A program made the position numbers and the translations under genes. Shown here one piece after another: positions 44,164 through 53,167 of a DNA stretch of 63,472 nt (positions are counted from its first letter, which is position 1; every line of letters begins with the position of its first letter). Source of the stretch: Phocaeicola_A sp045545095 (GTDB lineage Bacteria > Bacteroidota > Bacteroidia > Bacteroidales > Bacteroidaceae); NCBI GenBank assembly GCA_045545095.1, contig JAZQAG010000051.1:1-63472 (forward strand). Direction: 5' to 3'. The notes under the pieces are model-generated. The model did no database searches, was not told where the DNA came from, and worked only from the letters and a program-made list of their open reading frames with translations.

Positions 44164-47100
44164 ATGAATATATCAGAACTTAGCATACGTCGTCCGGTAC
44201 TATCTACCGTAATGACATTGGTCATTCTGTTGTTCGGACTTATCGGTTACAACACGTTGGGTGTGCGTGAATATCCATCGGTAGATAACCCTATCATCTC
44301 TGTAAGTTGCTCTTATCCGGGAGCCAATGCCGACGTTATTGAGAATCAGATAACCGAACCCCTCGAACAAAACATTAATGGTATCCCGGGCATTCGTTCG
44401 CTGACAAGTGTCAGCAGTCAGGGAAGTAGCCGCATCACCGTTGAGTTTGAACTTTCTGTCGATCTGGAAACTGCAGCCAACGATGTGCGCGACAAGGTAT
44501 CACGTGCCCAGCGTTTCCTGCCTCGCGACTGTGACCCTCCCACGGTGTCAAAAGCCGATGCTGACGCCATGCCCATTCTGATGGTGGCCATCCAAAGCGA
44601 TAAACGTTCACTGTTGGAAATCAGTGAGATTGCAGATTTGACAGTGAAGGAACAACTGCAAACTATCCCAGATGTGAGTAGTGTAAGCATTTGGGGAGAG
44701 AAGAAATACTCCATGCGCCTGTGGCTCGACCCCATCAAGATGTCCGGTTATGGCCTGACTCCAATGGATGTGAAAAATGCTGTTGATCGTGAAAACGTTG
44801 AATTGCCTTCGGGAAGTATTGAAGGTAATACGACCGAGCTCAGCATCCGGACGTTAGGACTTATGCACACCGCACAAGAGTTTAACGACCTTATCATCAA
44901 AGAGGACCAAGGACGCATTATCCGCTTCAGCGATATTGGACGTGCCGAAGTGGAGGCCCGCGACATCAAAAGCTACATGAAGATGAACGGAGTCCCCATG
45001 GTGGGTGTAGTTGTTATCCCTCAGCCTGGTGCCAATCATATTGAAATTGCCAATGCCGTTTACGAGCGTATGAAGACCATGGAAAAGGATCTTCCCGAGG
45101 ATGTGAAATACACCTATGGATTCGACAACACCAAGTTCATCCGTGCCTCTATTGCCGAAGTGGAGGAGACCGTTTATGTAGCCTTCATGCTGGTTATGGT
45201 CATCATCTTCCTATTCCTGCGCGACTGGCGTGTCACACTGGTCCCCTGTATCGTAATCCCCGTATCGCTCATCGGTTCATTCTTTATCATGTATATAATG
45301 GGATTCTCCATTAATGTGCTCTCCATGTTGGCCGTGGTGTTGGCTGTAGGATTGGTTGTGGACGATGCCATTGTAATGACGGAGAACATTTACATCCGTA
45401 TCGAGCGGGGAATGAACCCTATGGAGGCAGGAATCGAAGGTTCGAAAGAGATCTTCTTTGCCGTTATCTCTACTACGGTAACTCTGGTGGCTGTATTCTT
45501 CCCTATTGTTTTCATGGAGGGAATGACCGGACGACTCTTCCGCGAGTTCAGTTTTGTGGTATCGGGAGCAGTTATCATTTCTTCGTTTGCCGCTCTTACA
45601 TTTACCCCCATGTTGGCCACCAAATTATTGAAGAAACGCGAACAGAAGAATTGGTTCTACCGCAAGACAGAACCCTTCTTCGAGGGACTGAATAATATTT
45701 ATGCCCGTGGGTTGGATTTCTTCCTGCGTTATCGTTGGATTTCAATCATCATCTTTGTTGTTACATTGGGGCTTATCGGCTGGTTATGGAATGCCGTACC
45801 TGCAGAAATGGCACCACTTGAAGACCGTTCACAAATTAGTATCAATACCCGCGGCCCGGAGGGCATCACTTACGAATTCATCCGCGACTATACAGAAGAT
45901 ATCAATGCTTTGGTCGATTCTCTTGTTGATGATGTACCTGCCGTTACCGCTCGTGTTTCCAGTGGTTCGGGTAACGTACGACTCACTTTGAGCGACATCC
46001 GTGACCGCAACTATACTCAGATGGAATTGGCCGAAAAGATTTCTGCCGCTGTACGCAAAAAGACTAAAGCCCGTGCTTTCGTACAGCAACAGTCAACTTT
46101 TGGCGGACGCCGAGGAGGTATGCCCGTACAATATGTACTTCAGGCTACCAACATCGAAAAGTTGGAAAAGATTCTGCCCATATTCATGGAGAAGGTTTAT
46201 GAAAGCCCAGTCTTCCAAATGGCTGATGTGGATTTGAAGTTCAGCAAGCCCGAAGCGCGAATCAACATCAACCGCAACAAAGCCAGTGTGATGGGTGTCA
46301 GCACCAAAAACATCGCACAGACGTTGCAATATGGATTGGCAGACCAACGAATGGGTTACTTCTACATGAATGGAAAGCAATACGAGATTGTGGGTGAAAT
46401 CAATCGCCAGCAGCGCAACAAGCCCGTTGACCTGAAATCCATCTATGTGCGTAGCGACAAGGGAGAAATGATTCAAATGGACAACCTCATAGACTTGGAA
46501 GAAGGTATTGCCCCTCCGAAACTTTATCGCTACAACCGTTTTGCATCAGCCACCGTTTCTGCAGGTTTGGCTGACGGGAAAACCATCGGTGATGGTTTGG
46601 ACGAAATGGACCGGATAGCCGAAGAGGTCTTGGACGACACCTTCCGCACAGCCCTTTCGGGTGACTCTAAAGAGTATCGCGAGAGTTCCTCCAGCCTGAT
46701 GTTTGCTTTCATATTGGCCCTAGTTCTCATCTACCTGATTCTGGCTGCCCAATTCGAAAGTTTCAAGGATCCACTCATCATCATGTTTACCGTACCATTG
46801 GCCGTGGCCGGTGCACTCGTGTTTATGGCCATTGACGGACAGACAATGAACATCTACAGTCAGATTGGAATCATCATGCTTATCGGTCTAGTAGCCAAGA
46901 ATGGTATCCTCATCGTAGAGTTTGCCAACCAGCGTCAGGATAATGGCGAGAATCGTTTTGATGCCATCCGCATGGCCTCCATCCAACGACTGCGCCCCAT
47001 CCTGATGACCAGTGTATCTACCATCCTCGGACTTATTCCTTTGGTCTATGCCACTGGCGAGGGAGCAAACGGACGTATAGCTATGGGTGTGGCCGTAGTT

Positions 47101-47217
47101 GGTGGCATGTTGGTGTCCACCCTACTTACCCTCTTCGTGGTACCGGCTATATACCTATATATATCTACCGACCGTTCTAAAAAAGCAGACATTACCCTGG
47201 AGGATAAAATACAGTAA
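44164..47217 (+). CDS. RND-family multidrug efflux permease (AcrB-like)
   Basis: This 1017-residue inner-membrane proton/drug antiporter has an N terminus ISELSIRRPVLSTVMTLVILLFGLIGYNTLGVREYP, standard for HAE1 RND pumps. Twelve membrane helices in two groups flank two large periplasmic domains. The proton-relay segment AVGLVVDDAIVMTENIYIRIERG is at about 400-422 with the paired aspartates. The second half carries IGLVAKNGILIVEFANQ. It is encoded 121 bp after the adaptor and 27 bp before the TolC-like gene. Confidence 0.96.
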   Translation: MNISELSIRRPVLSTVMTLVILLFGLIGYNTLGVREYPSVDNPIISVSCSYPGANADVIENQITEPLEQNINGIPGIRSLTSVSSQGSSRITVEFELSVDLETAANDVRDKVSRAQRFLPRDCDPPTVSKADADAMPILMVAIQSDKRSLLEISEIADLTVKEQLQTIPDVSSVSIWGEKKYSMRLWLDPIKMSGYGLTPMDVKNAVDRENVELPSGSIEGNTTELSIRTLGLMHTAQEFNDLIIKEDQGRIIRFSDIGRAEVEARDIKSYMKMNGVPMVGVVVIPQPGANHIEIANAVYERMKTMEKDLPEDVKYTYGFDNTKFIRASIAEVEETVYVAFMLVMVIIFLFLRDWRVTLVPCIVIPVSLIGSFFIMYIMGFSINVLSMLAVVLAVGLVVDDAIVMTENIYIRIERGMNPMEAGIEGSKEIFFAVISTTVTLVAVFFPIVFMEGMTGRLFREFSFVVSGAVIISSFAALTFTPMLATKLLKKREQKNWFYRKTEPFFEGLNNIYARGLDFFLRYRWISIIIFVVTLGLIGWLWNAVPAEMAPLEDRSQISINTRGPEGITYEFIRDYTEDINALVDSLVDDVPAVTARVSSGSGNVRLTLSDIRDRNYTQMELAEKISAAVRKKTKARAFVQQQSTFGGRRGGMPVQYVLQATNIEKLEKILPIFMEKVYESPVFQMADVDLKFSKPEARININRNKASVMGVSTKNIAQTLQYGLADQRMGYFYMNGKQYEIVGEINRQQRNKPVDLKSIYVRSDKGEMIQMDNLIDLEEGIAPPKLYRYNRFASATVSAGLADGKTIGDGLDEMDRIAEEVLDDTFRTALSGDSKEYRESSSSLMFAFILALVLIYLILAAQFESFKDPLIIMFTVPLAVAGALVFMAIDGQTMNIYSQIGIIMLIGLVAKNGILIVEFANQRQDNGENRFDAIRMASIQRLRPILMTSVSTILGLIPLVYATGEGANGRIAMGVAVVGGMLVSTLLTLFVVPAIYLYISTDRSKKADITLEDKIQ

Positions 47218-47244
47218 GGTTCAAGCCCATAAAAATCAAGACTT

Positions 47245-48576
47245 ATGAAATTAAGACATTCTATCAAACATATCAGCATATACGCAGCATATTTTTGTAC
47301 TATTCCTATACAAGCACAACAGATATATACCCTGCAATCTTGTTTAGAGGAAGGATTAGAGAATAATTATTCCCTACGCATCGTACGTAATGAAGAACAG
47401 ATTGGTCATAACAATGCGACCATATCCAATGCCGGTTATTTGCCGACTTTGGATTTAAGTGCAGGCTACAACGGTTCATTGGACAATACAGACAGTAAAT
47501 TACGGAATACGGGAGAAACCTTAACAGAAGAGAATACTTTCGATCAGACTTTCAATGCCGGAGTGAATCTCAACTGGACTCTTTTTGATGGATTTGGAAT
47601 ACAAACCAATTATAAAAAACTAAAAGAAATAGAACAGCAAGGCGAAACTCGAACCCGTATAGCCATTGAGGATTTCATAGCCTCATTAACTGCCGAATAC
47701 TATAACTTCGTTCAACAAAAGATTCGTCTAAAAAATCTTTTATATGCTGTATCATTGAGCCGCGAACGTTTACGTATCGTTGAGGCCCGATATAATATCG
47801 GTAATTTTTCCCGGTTAGATTTGCAGCAGGCCAGAGTTGACTTTAATGCCGACCAGGCCCAATACATTAAGCAGCAAGAACTTTTACATACTTCGCGTAT
47901 CAGATTGAATGAGTTAATGGCCGTTGGTGACATGAATGGTCCTGTTATTGTAAAAGACACTTTAATAACGCCCAATATAAGCCTTCGTTTTGAGCGGTTA
48001 TGGAACAACACTTTACGTACCAATGCCTCATTATTGAATGCAGAACATAACCATCGCTTGGCACAATTAGACCTAAAAGCTGTGCAAAGCCGGAATTACC
48101 CTTACCTCAAAGTCAATGCTGGATATGGTTATACACATAATAAGTACGACATGGGAACTTACACTACACGTGATAATTTGGGATTAAATTTTGGTGTGAC
48201 TGTAGGAATAAATCTTTTCAATGGTAATAAACGCCGCGAAAGTAGAAATGCAAAAATTGCCATTGAAAACGCCAAGTTGGGGCAAGAAGAGTTAGAACAA
48301 AGTTTAAGAGCTGACTTAATGAATCTGTGGCAAGCATATAGAAATAATATCCGTTTACTGAATTTAGAGCGTGAGAACCTGATTGCAGCTAAAGAAAATC
48401 ATGAGATAGCACGAGAACGTTATATGTTAGGAAACCTTTCCGGTATCGAAATGCGAGAAGCTCAGAAGAGTCTTTTGGATGCCGAGGAACGTATCTTATC
48501 AGTAGAATATGACACTAAAATGTGTGAAATATCACTCTTGCAAATCAGTGGAGGTATTACTCGATACTTGGAATAA
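47245..48576 (+). CDS. TolC-family outer-membrane efflux channel
   Basis: This 443-residue protein has a signal peptide ending near PIQAQ and two outer-membrane efflux repeats of long coiled helices. The first spans about 25-215 (LQSCLEEGLENNYSLRIVRNEEQIG; VEARYNIGNFSRLDLQQARVDFNADQAQY), the second about 240-435 (LNAEHNHRLAQLDLKAVQSRNYPYLKVNAGYG; ERYMLGNLSGIEMREAQKSLLDAE). It completes the tripartite RND pump. Its stop is 24 bp from the 3' end of the convergent endonuclease/phosphatase-family gene, with no clear terminator between. Confidence 0.95.
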   Translation: MKLRHSIKHISIYAAYFCTIPIQAQQIYTLQSCLEEGLENNYSLRIVRNEEQIGHNNATISNAGYLPTLDLSAGYNGSLDNTDSKLRNTGETLTEENTFDQTFNAGVNLNWTLFDGFGIQTNYKKLKEIEQQGETRTRIAIEDFIASLTAEYYNFVQQKIRLKNLLYAVSLSRERLRIVEARYNIGNFSRLDLQQARVDFNADQAQYIKQQELLHTSRIRLNELMAVGDMNGPVIVKDTLITPNISLRFERLWNNTLRTNASLLNAEHNHRLAQLDLKAVQSRNYPYLKVNAGYGYTHNKYDMGTYTTRDNLGLNFGVTVGINLFNGNKRRESRNAKIAIENAKLGQEELEQSLRADLMNLWQAYRNNIRLLNLERENLIAAKENHEIARERYMLGNLSGIEMREAQKSLLDAEERILSVEYDTKMCEISLLQISGGITRYLE

Positions 48577-48599
48577 ATTGCCCAAGTCATTTCAGGAAT

Positions 48600-49679
48600 C
48601 TACCTATACCGCATAACAAAATCTGCTACAACCGGAAGGTGATCACTGTATCCCCCAATATACCGGCCACCTAAATGAGTCCGGAAAGGAATAGGTATGC
48701 CATACTTTTCATCATTTTCCAAAAGAAATGGAAACGTAGCTATACGCGCATGTTCCCCATGGGTATAAATTCCAGTTTGTTCATCTAACAATGCAGGTGA
48801 TACCAAAATATGATCTATTGTCTCCCATTTTCCCTGATAAGCGTAAGTCCCAGGAGATTTTCCATGAATCAAGTCAAATAATTGATAAGATTTAGGCTGT
48901 GTCTGTGAAGGGATATATTCCGAAATTGTTGCTACTCCCATAGAACGACCAAGTGAAGTATCAATCAAAGCATCATTAAAATCTCCCATTACTATCATAC
49001 GCAAATCATGCCTAAGAGACGACACGGAGTCTATTGCTTGTTGTAAGACTGATGCAGCCAACCTACGGAACGGATGACTTTGTTTACTTCCTCCACGTCG
49101 GGAAGGAAAATGACAAACAAAAACGTCCAATGTATCTGCAGAAGGTAAAATTCCAGTTACGTGAAGAATGTCTCGTGTCGGGCGCATCCCTTCTAAAATG
49201 GATACAGCCCGAGAGGCCAACAAGCGAAAACGATCAGATTGATATAACAAAGCGACATCCACTCCCCGTTCATCAGGAGAATTTGTTATCAGATAACTAT
49301 AACCTGAAGCGAACAATGGAGAACGATATATCAAGTCCATCATCACACTATCATTTTCCACTTCACATAAAGCGACCAAATCTGGCAGACGGGTATCACC
49401 AACAGCAGCTATAACCTGAGACAAAGCAACTAATTTCTGACGATACCGAAAACCATTCCAACCTTTGAGTCCTCCTTCCAAATATTCAGTATCATCCTTT
49501 AATGTATCATCATGACAATCAAAAAGGTTCTCCACATTGTAAAACATTACCCGTAATGTGTCCGATGGAACTACCGCATTGATCTCACATGAACAAAACA
49601 GCCAAAGAGTGAACAGTATCTTACTAATCTTGAAAATAAATTCGTTTGACACGATTGCTGACACTTGTAAGAATTTCAT
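48600..49679 (-). CDS. Endonuclease/exonuclease/phosphatase-family lipoprotein
   Basis: This 359-residue protein of the DNase I-like fold has the metal ligand in FYNVENLFD, a second active-site segment DLVALCEVENDSVMMDL, the catalytic MVMGDFNDALID and the closing YSDHLPVVADFVM. The N terminus is a long signal with a possible lipobox FCSC, so it is probably exported. The start codon lies 56 bp inside the murF-alr gene; no closer ATG exists before the conserved core. Substrate (nucleic acid or phosphoester) is unknown. Confidence 0.88.
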   Translation of the reverse strand: MKFLQVSAIVSNEFIFKISKILFTLWLFCSCEINAVVPSDTLRVMFYNVENLFDCHDDTLKDDTEYLEGGLKGWNGFRYRQKLVALSQVIAAVGDTRLPDLVALCEVENDSVMMDLIYRSPLFASGYSYLITNSPDERGVDVALLYQSDRFRLLASRAVSILEGMRPTRDILHVTGILPSADTLDVFVCHFPSRRGGSKQSHPFRRLAASVLQQAIDSVSSLRHDLRMIVMGDFNDALIDTSLGRSMGVATISEYIPSQTQPKSYQLFDLIHGKSPGTYAYQGKWETIDHILVSPALLDEQTGIYTHGEHARIATFPFLLENDEKYGIPIPFRTHLGGRYIGGYSDHLPVVADFVMRYR

Positions 49680-52095
49680 AAGGAATAGTTTCTAATATAT
49701 CGCTAAGTTCCGTCACTGGCAAATCTTTCCCAAAGACTATAACAGAATCACCCTCTTGACAATCAACCCCTGTCACATCAATCATACACACATCCATACA
49801 TATATTCCCCACATAAGGAACCCGATGCCCATTGACAAGACAACAAGCATGGCCATTTCCCAATCGGCGATTAAGTCCATCAGCATATCCTATAGGTAAG
49901 GTGGCTATACGAGATTTTGTAGCGATTTTCCCTCTACGGCTATAACCGACAGTATCCCCTGCTGGGACATCATGTATCTGCAATATCGTAGTTTTCAGTG
50001 TACTGACGTTACTCAACAAAGTATTGTCTATCGGACATACGCCATAAAGTCCAAGGCCGAGCCGCACCATATCCAACTGTGCTTCAGGAAATCGTTGAAT
50101 AGCTGCAGAATTACATATATGACGCAATATTTTGTGCGGGAAAGCCTTTTGCAATATATCTGCAGATTGAGTAAGTAAAGCATACTGTTGACGACTAAAT
50201 TCATCAAAATCGGGACTGTCACTACCCACAAAATGGGAGAATATCGAACGGGGGACCACAGAAGATTGATTCATTAAACGTTCGACAACTAAAGAAACAT
50301 CCTCGGGCAAGAAGCCTAAACGATGCATACCCGTATCTATTTTTATGTGAATAGGGAAATTCGTAATACCTTCTTTTCCTGCAGCTTTTATCAATTCATC
50401 CAAAAGCTTGAAACTATACACTTCTGGTTCCAAGCGATAATCAAACATCGTTTTGAATGCCGTTAGCTCCGGATTCATTATGATAATAGGGCAACTAATC
50501 CCTGCTTTGCGAAGTTCAACTCCTTCGTCTGCCACTGCCACTGCCAGATAATCTACCTGATGATCTTGCAAAGTCTTTGCTATTTCATAAGAACCAGCGC
50601 CATAGGCCGATGCCTTCACCATACAGATTATCTTTACATCCTTTTTCAAGAAATTACGATAATAATTAAGGTTATCAACCACTGCTCCCAAATCTATTTC
50701 CAATATGGTTTCGTGGACTTTCAGTTCTAACTGTTCTGCAAGACTGTCAAAATGAAAACGGCGTGCACCTTTCAGCAATATTATTTCATCCCTAAATGAT
50801 GAAAAGACCTCCGATGCCAAAAACTCTTCTGTAGAAGGGAAGAAATATCCCTCTATAGGGAACAATGATGCTTGAGCCGAAATTTCCGGACCGACACCTA
50901 TTATTTTATCAATTTTTCGAGTAGCTACCAATCCTGCCACCTTCCTATATAACATTTTAGGAGTCTGCCCAGTCTCTAATATATCCGATAAAACAAGTGT
51001 ATGTTTCCTCCCTTTCCTATCAGGACGACGAGCTACAAAATCCAAAGCGATATCCAATGAATTCAAGTCTGAATTATAGCTGTCATTGATGATGGTACAT
51101 CCATGACGCCCCTCTTTTACTTCAAGCCTCATTGCTACAGGTTCAAGATGCAACATACGCTCTGCTATCTGTTCCTGAGGAAGCATCAAATAAAGACAAA
51201 CAGCCAAACAGTGTATAGAATTCTCTATAGAAGCATCATCAATAAAAGGGATTGAATATTCCCCACTGATTCCAAGATAACGATATTGGATACAGGTTCT
51301 TGAATCCAAACGGGATATAGAACTTATATATAAAGGTTTGTCATCATCTTTGACCGACCACGCAATTTCTCCTGCCGGTGTCGGACTTTTAGAGATACAA
51401 TCACCTATTAATTCATTATCACTATTATATATGATGACATCACAATCCTTGAAAAGTGTCAATTTCTCCATACACTTATCTTGGGTCGAGTCAAAATTCT
51501 CCTGATGAGCCCCACCTATTGATGTAAAGACTCCGATAGTAGGATGCAGAATATTTTGTAAAGCATCCATTTCTCCTTTTTCAGAAATGCCAGCCTCAAA
51601 TATTCCCAACTCTGTCCGTTCATCCATAAGCCACACAGACAATGGGACTCCAATCTGCGAATTATAACTTTTAGGCGAACGGGTCACCCGATATTCTGAA
51701 GCCAAGAGTTGATATAGCCATTCCTTCACTATCGTTTTTCCATTACTCCCCGTAATTCCTATCACAGGTATTTCAAACCGCTGTCTATGCATTGCCGCTA
51801 ATCGTTGCAATGCCTTACGTGTATTCTTTACCTGTAAAAAAGTCGTTGAATCATCAATATCACCTAAATCAGAAGGCACTCGTTCCACCACAAAAGCACG
51901 CACTCCTTGATTATACAATTGTGATATATACCTATGTCCATCTGCTCTGGAGGTTTTCAAAGCAAAGAAAAGGGTTGACTCAGGAAAACATAAGGAACGA
52001 CTATCTGTCAATAGGCGGTCTATCACCATTGAAGTCGAGTTTCCTATGACATTCGCCCCCAGAATATCTGCTATTTGTTGAATTGTGTATGTCAT
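49624..52095 (-). CDS. Bifunctional MurF - alanine racemase fusion
   Basis: This 823-residue protein joins two cell-wall enzymes. Residues about 1-450 are MurF, which adds D-Ala-D-Ala to the UDP-MurNAc tripeptide: ATP motif GITGSNGKTIVKEWL (about 108) and NDSYNSDLNSLDIAL. Residues about 455-823 are alanine racemase: PLP lysine in CMVKASAYGAGSYE, catalytic tyrosine in VGYSRRGKI, and PLP phosphate segment HICNSAAI. One chain thus makes D-Ala and uses the dipeptide. This fusion is common in Bacteroidetes. The ATG at 52095 is chosen; another lies six codons upstream. It follows the GSCFA gene within about 20 bp. Confidence 0.95.
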   Translation of the reverse strand: MTYTIQQIADILGANVIGNSTSMVIDRLLTDSRSLCFPESTLFFALKTSRADGHRYISQLYNQGVRAFVVERVPSDLGDIDDSTTFLQVKNTRKALQRLAAMHRQRFEIPVIGITGSNGKTIVKEWLYQLLASEYRVTRSPKSYNSQIGVPLSVWLMDERTELGIFEAGISEKGEMDALQNILHPTIGVFTSIGGAHQENFDSTQDKCMEKLTLFKDCDVIIYNSDNELIGDCISKSPTPAGEIAWSVKDDDKPLYISSISRLDSRTCIQYRYLGISGEYSIPFIDDASIENSIHCLAVCLYLMLPQEQIAERMLHLEPVAMRLEVKEGRHGCTIINDSYNSDLNSLDIALDFVARRPDRKGRKHTLVLSDILETGQTPKMLYRKVAGLVATRKIDKIIGVGPEISAQASLFPIEGYFFPSTEEFLASEVFSSFRDEIILLKGARRFHFDSLAEQLELKVHETILEIDLGAVVDNLNYYRNFLKKDVKIICMVKASAYGAGSYEIAKTLQDHQVDYLAVAVADEGVELRKAGISCPIIIMNPELTAFKTMFDYRLEPEVYSFKLLDELIKAAGKEGITNFPIHIKIDTGMHRLGFLPEDVSLVVERLMNQSSVVPRSIFSHFVGSDSPDFDEFSRQQYALLTQSADILQKAFPHKILRHICNSAAIQRFPEAQLDMVRLGLGLYGVCPIDNTLLSNVSTLKTTILQIHDVPAGDTVGYSRRGKIATKSRIATLPIGYADGLNRRLGNGHACCLVNGHRVPYVGNICMDVCMIDVTGVDCQEGDSVIVFGKDLPVTELSDILETIPYEILTSVSNRVKRIYFQD

Positions 52096-52112
52096 TATTA
52101 TATCGTTGTTCA

Positions 52113-53087
52113 CTATTCCGCTTCAAAGTTCGGATATTTTGCTTTATGTTGTTTTATTCTTAACTCTATTTGACATAAAAACCGTCTATAATTCTCCGAA
52201 TCGGGATTAAACGGCCTATGTTGCCGTGCCTTACAGATTTCTTGCCACTCTTTTACACACCGACGAGTGGTATCCGAAAAGAAAGCTTCCATAAAACGTT
52301 GCCATATATATTCTACAGCCACAGAAGAGGGATGCAGCATATCCTCTGCATAGAATCTATAATCCCGCAATTCATCCAACATGATTTCATAGGCTGGGAA
52401 ATAGGAACAACATTCCGGCATTTCAGTGACCAATTGGTCTATCGCCAAAAGGAGCACCGATTTGCTTAGGGTATTTGCAGACATTCCATCACGTCGATGA
52501 CGTATAGGACTGACTGTAAAAACTATTTTTACAGTCGGATTAATTGGCATGATTACATTTTTTATCAAATCTCTGAATTCCTCTACCACACTCTCAACAT
52601 CAAGTCTGTATCGGGTAAAGCATGAGTCTGGCATCTTATGACAATTGCCCACGATAGCCCCTTCTGCCGAACCATATTTATAGACATAAGAAGTCCCCAA
52701 CGTGAGAATCAACACTAACCCCGGCGCTTGACTTAATAAAGTTGCCGACACCAACCTGTCATTAATCAGTTTTATACATTCCTCTATTTTCGGGGCCGAG
52801 AATCGACTATGATGCATCAAACTGTGCCACACTCCCCCATATTCAACCAATTCTACATCATCTGTCGTATATATACGCGAACCGAAAACCTGTCTGAGAG
52901 CATGAGATATTGACATTGGATTATACAATACCCCAAAAGGATTTACATCACAACGCATTCCGTTTTTGGACAAACGTTGACCAATATGTTCACTGAAGCA
53001 AGACCCCATCACCATTATGGGATGTCCAACCTCCAATTTAGGAGTCGTAGAAGGTAGTTCTACCGAGGTAAAGAAAGCATTATGCAT
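52113..53087 (-). CDS. GSCFA-domain protein
   Basis: This 324-residue protein carries the GSCFA family signature VMGSCFSEHIGQRL near residue 30, with LILTLGTSYVYK and IVFTVSPIRHRRDG later. The layout resembles SGNH/GDSL-type hydrolases, with Ser-Cys in GSCFS and a His in AEDMLHPSSVAVEYIW. Enzymatic activity in this family is not established as far as I know. The ATG at 53087 is preferred to one 12 codons upstream because the family begins close to this point. It is the first gene of GSCFA, murF-alr, endonuclease-like; the link to cell-wall synthesis suggests acyl-group chemistry at the envelope, as inference. Confidence 0.9.
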   Translation of the reverse strand: MHNAFFTSVELPSTTPKLEVGHPIMVMGSCFSEHIGQRLSKNGMRCDVNPFGVLYNPMSISHALRQVFGSRIYTTDDVELVEYGGVWHSLMHHSRFSAPKIEECIKLINDRLVSATLLSQAPGLVLILTLGTSYVYKYGSAEGAIVGNCHKMPDSCFTRYRLDVESVVEEFRDLIKNVIMPINPTVKIVFTVSPIRHRRDGMSANTLSKSVLLLAIDQLVTEMPECCSYFPAYEIMLDELRDYRFYAEDMLHPSSVAVEYIWQRFMEAFFSDTTRRCVKEWQEICKARQHRPFNPDSENYRRFLCQIELRIKQHKAKYPNFEAE

Positions 53088-53110
53088 ACGAATATGAGAA
53101 AAAAACAGTG

Positions 53111-53147
53111 CAAAAGTAAACATATTAAGGTTATTTTGCTACATTTG
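53111..53147. promoter_or_regulatory. Divergent -7 boxes between GSCFA and dxs
   Basis: On the plus strand TACATTTG (53140-53147) lies 20 bp before the dxs start. On the minus strand TACTTTTG (53118-53111) lies 23 bp before the GSCFA start. Both match TAnnTTTG, but neither has a good TTTG -33. Their polymerase footprints would overlap. Confidence 0.5.
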
Positions 53148-53167
53148 CACGATTATTTGTAGCTATA

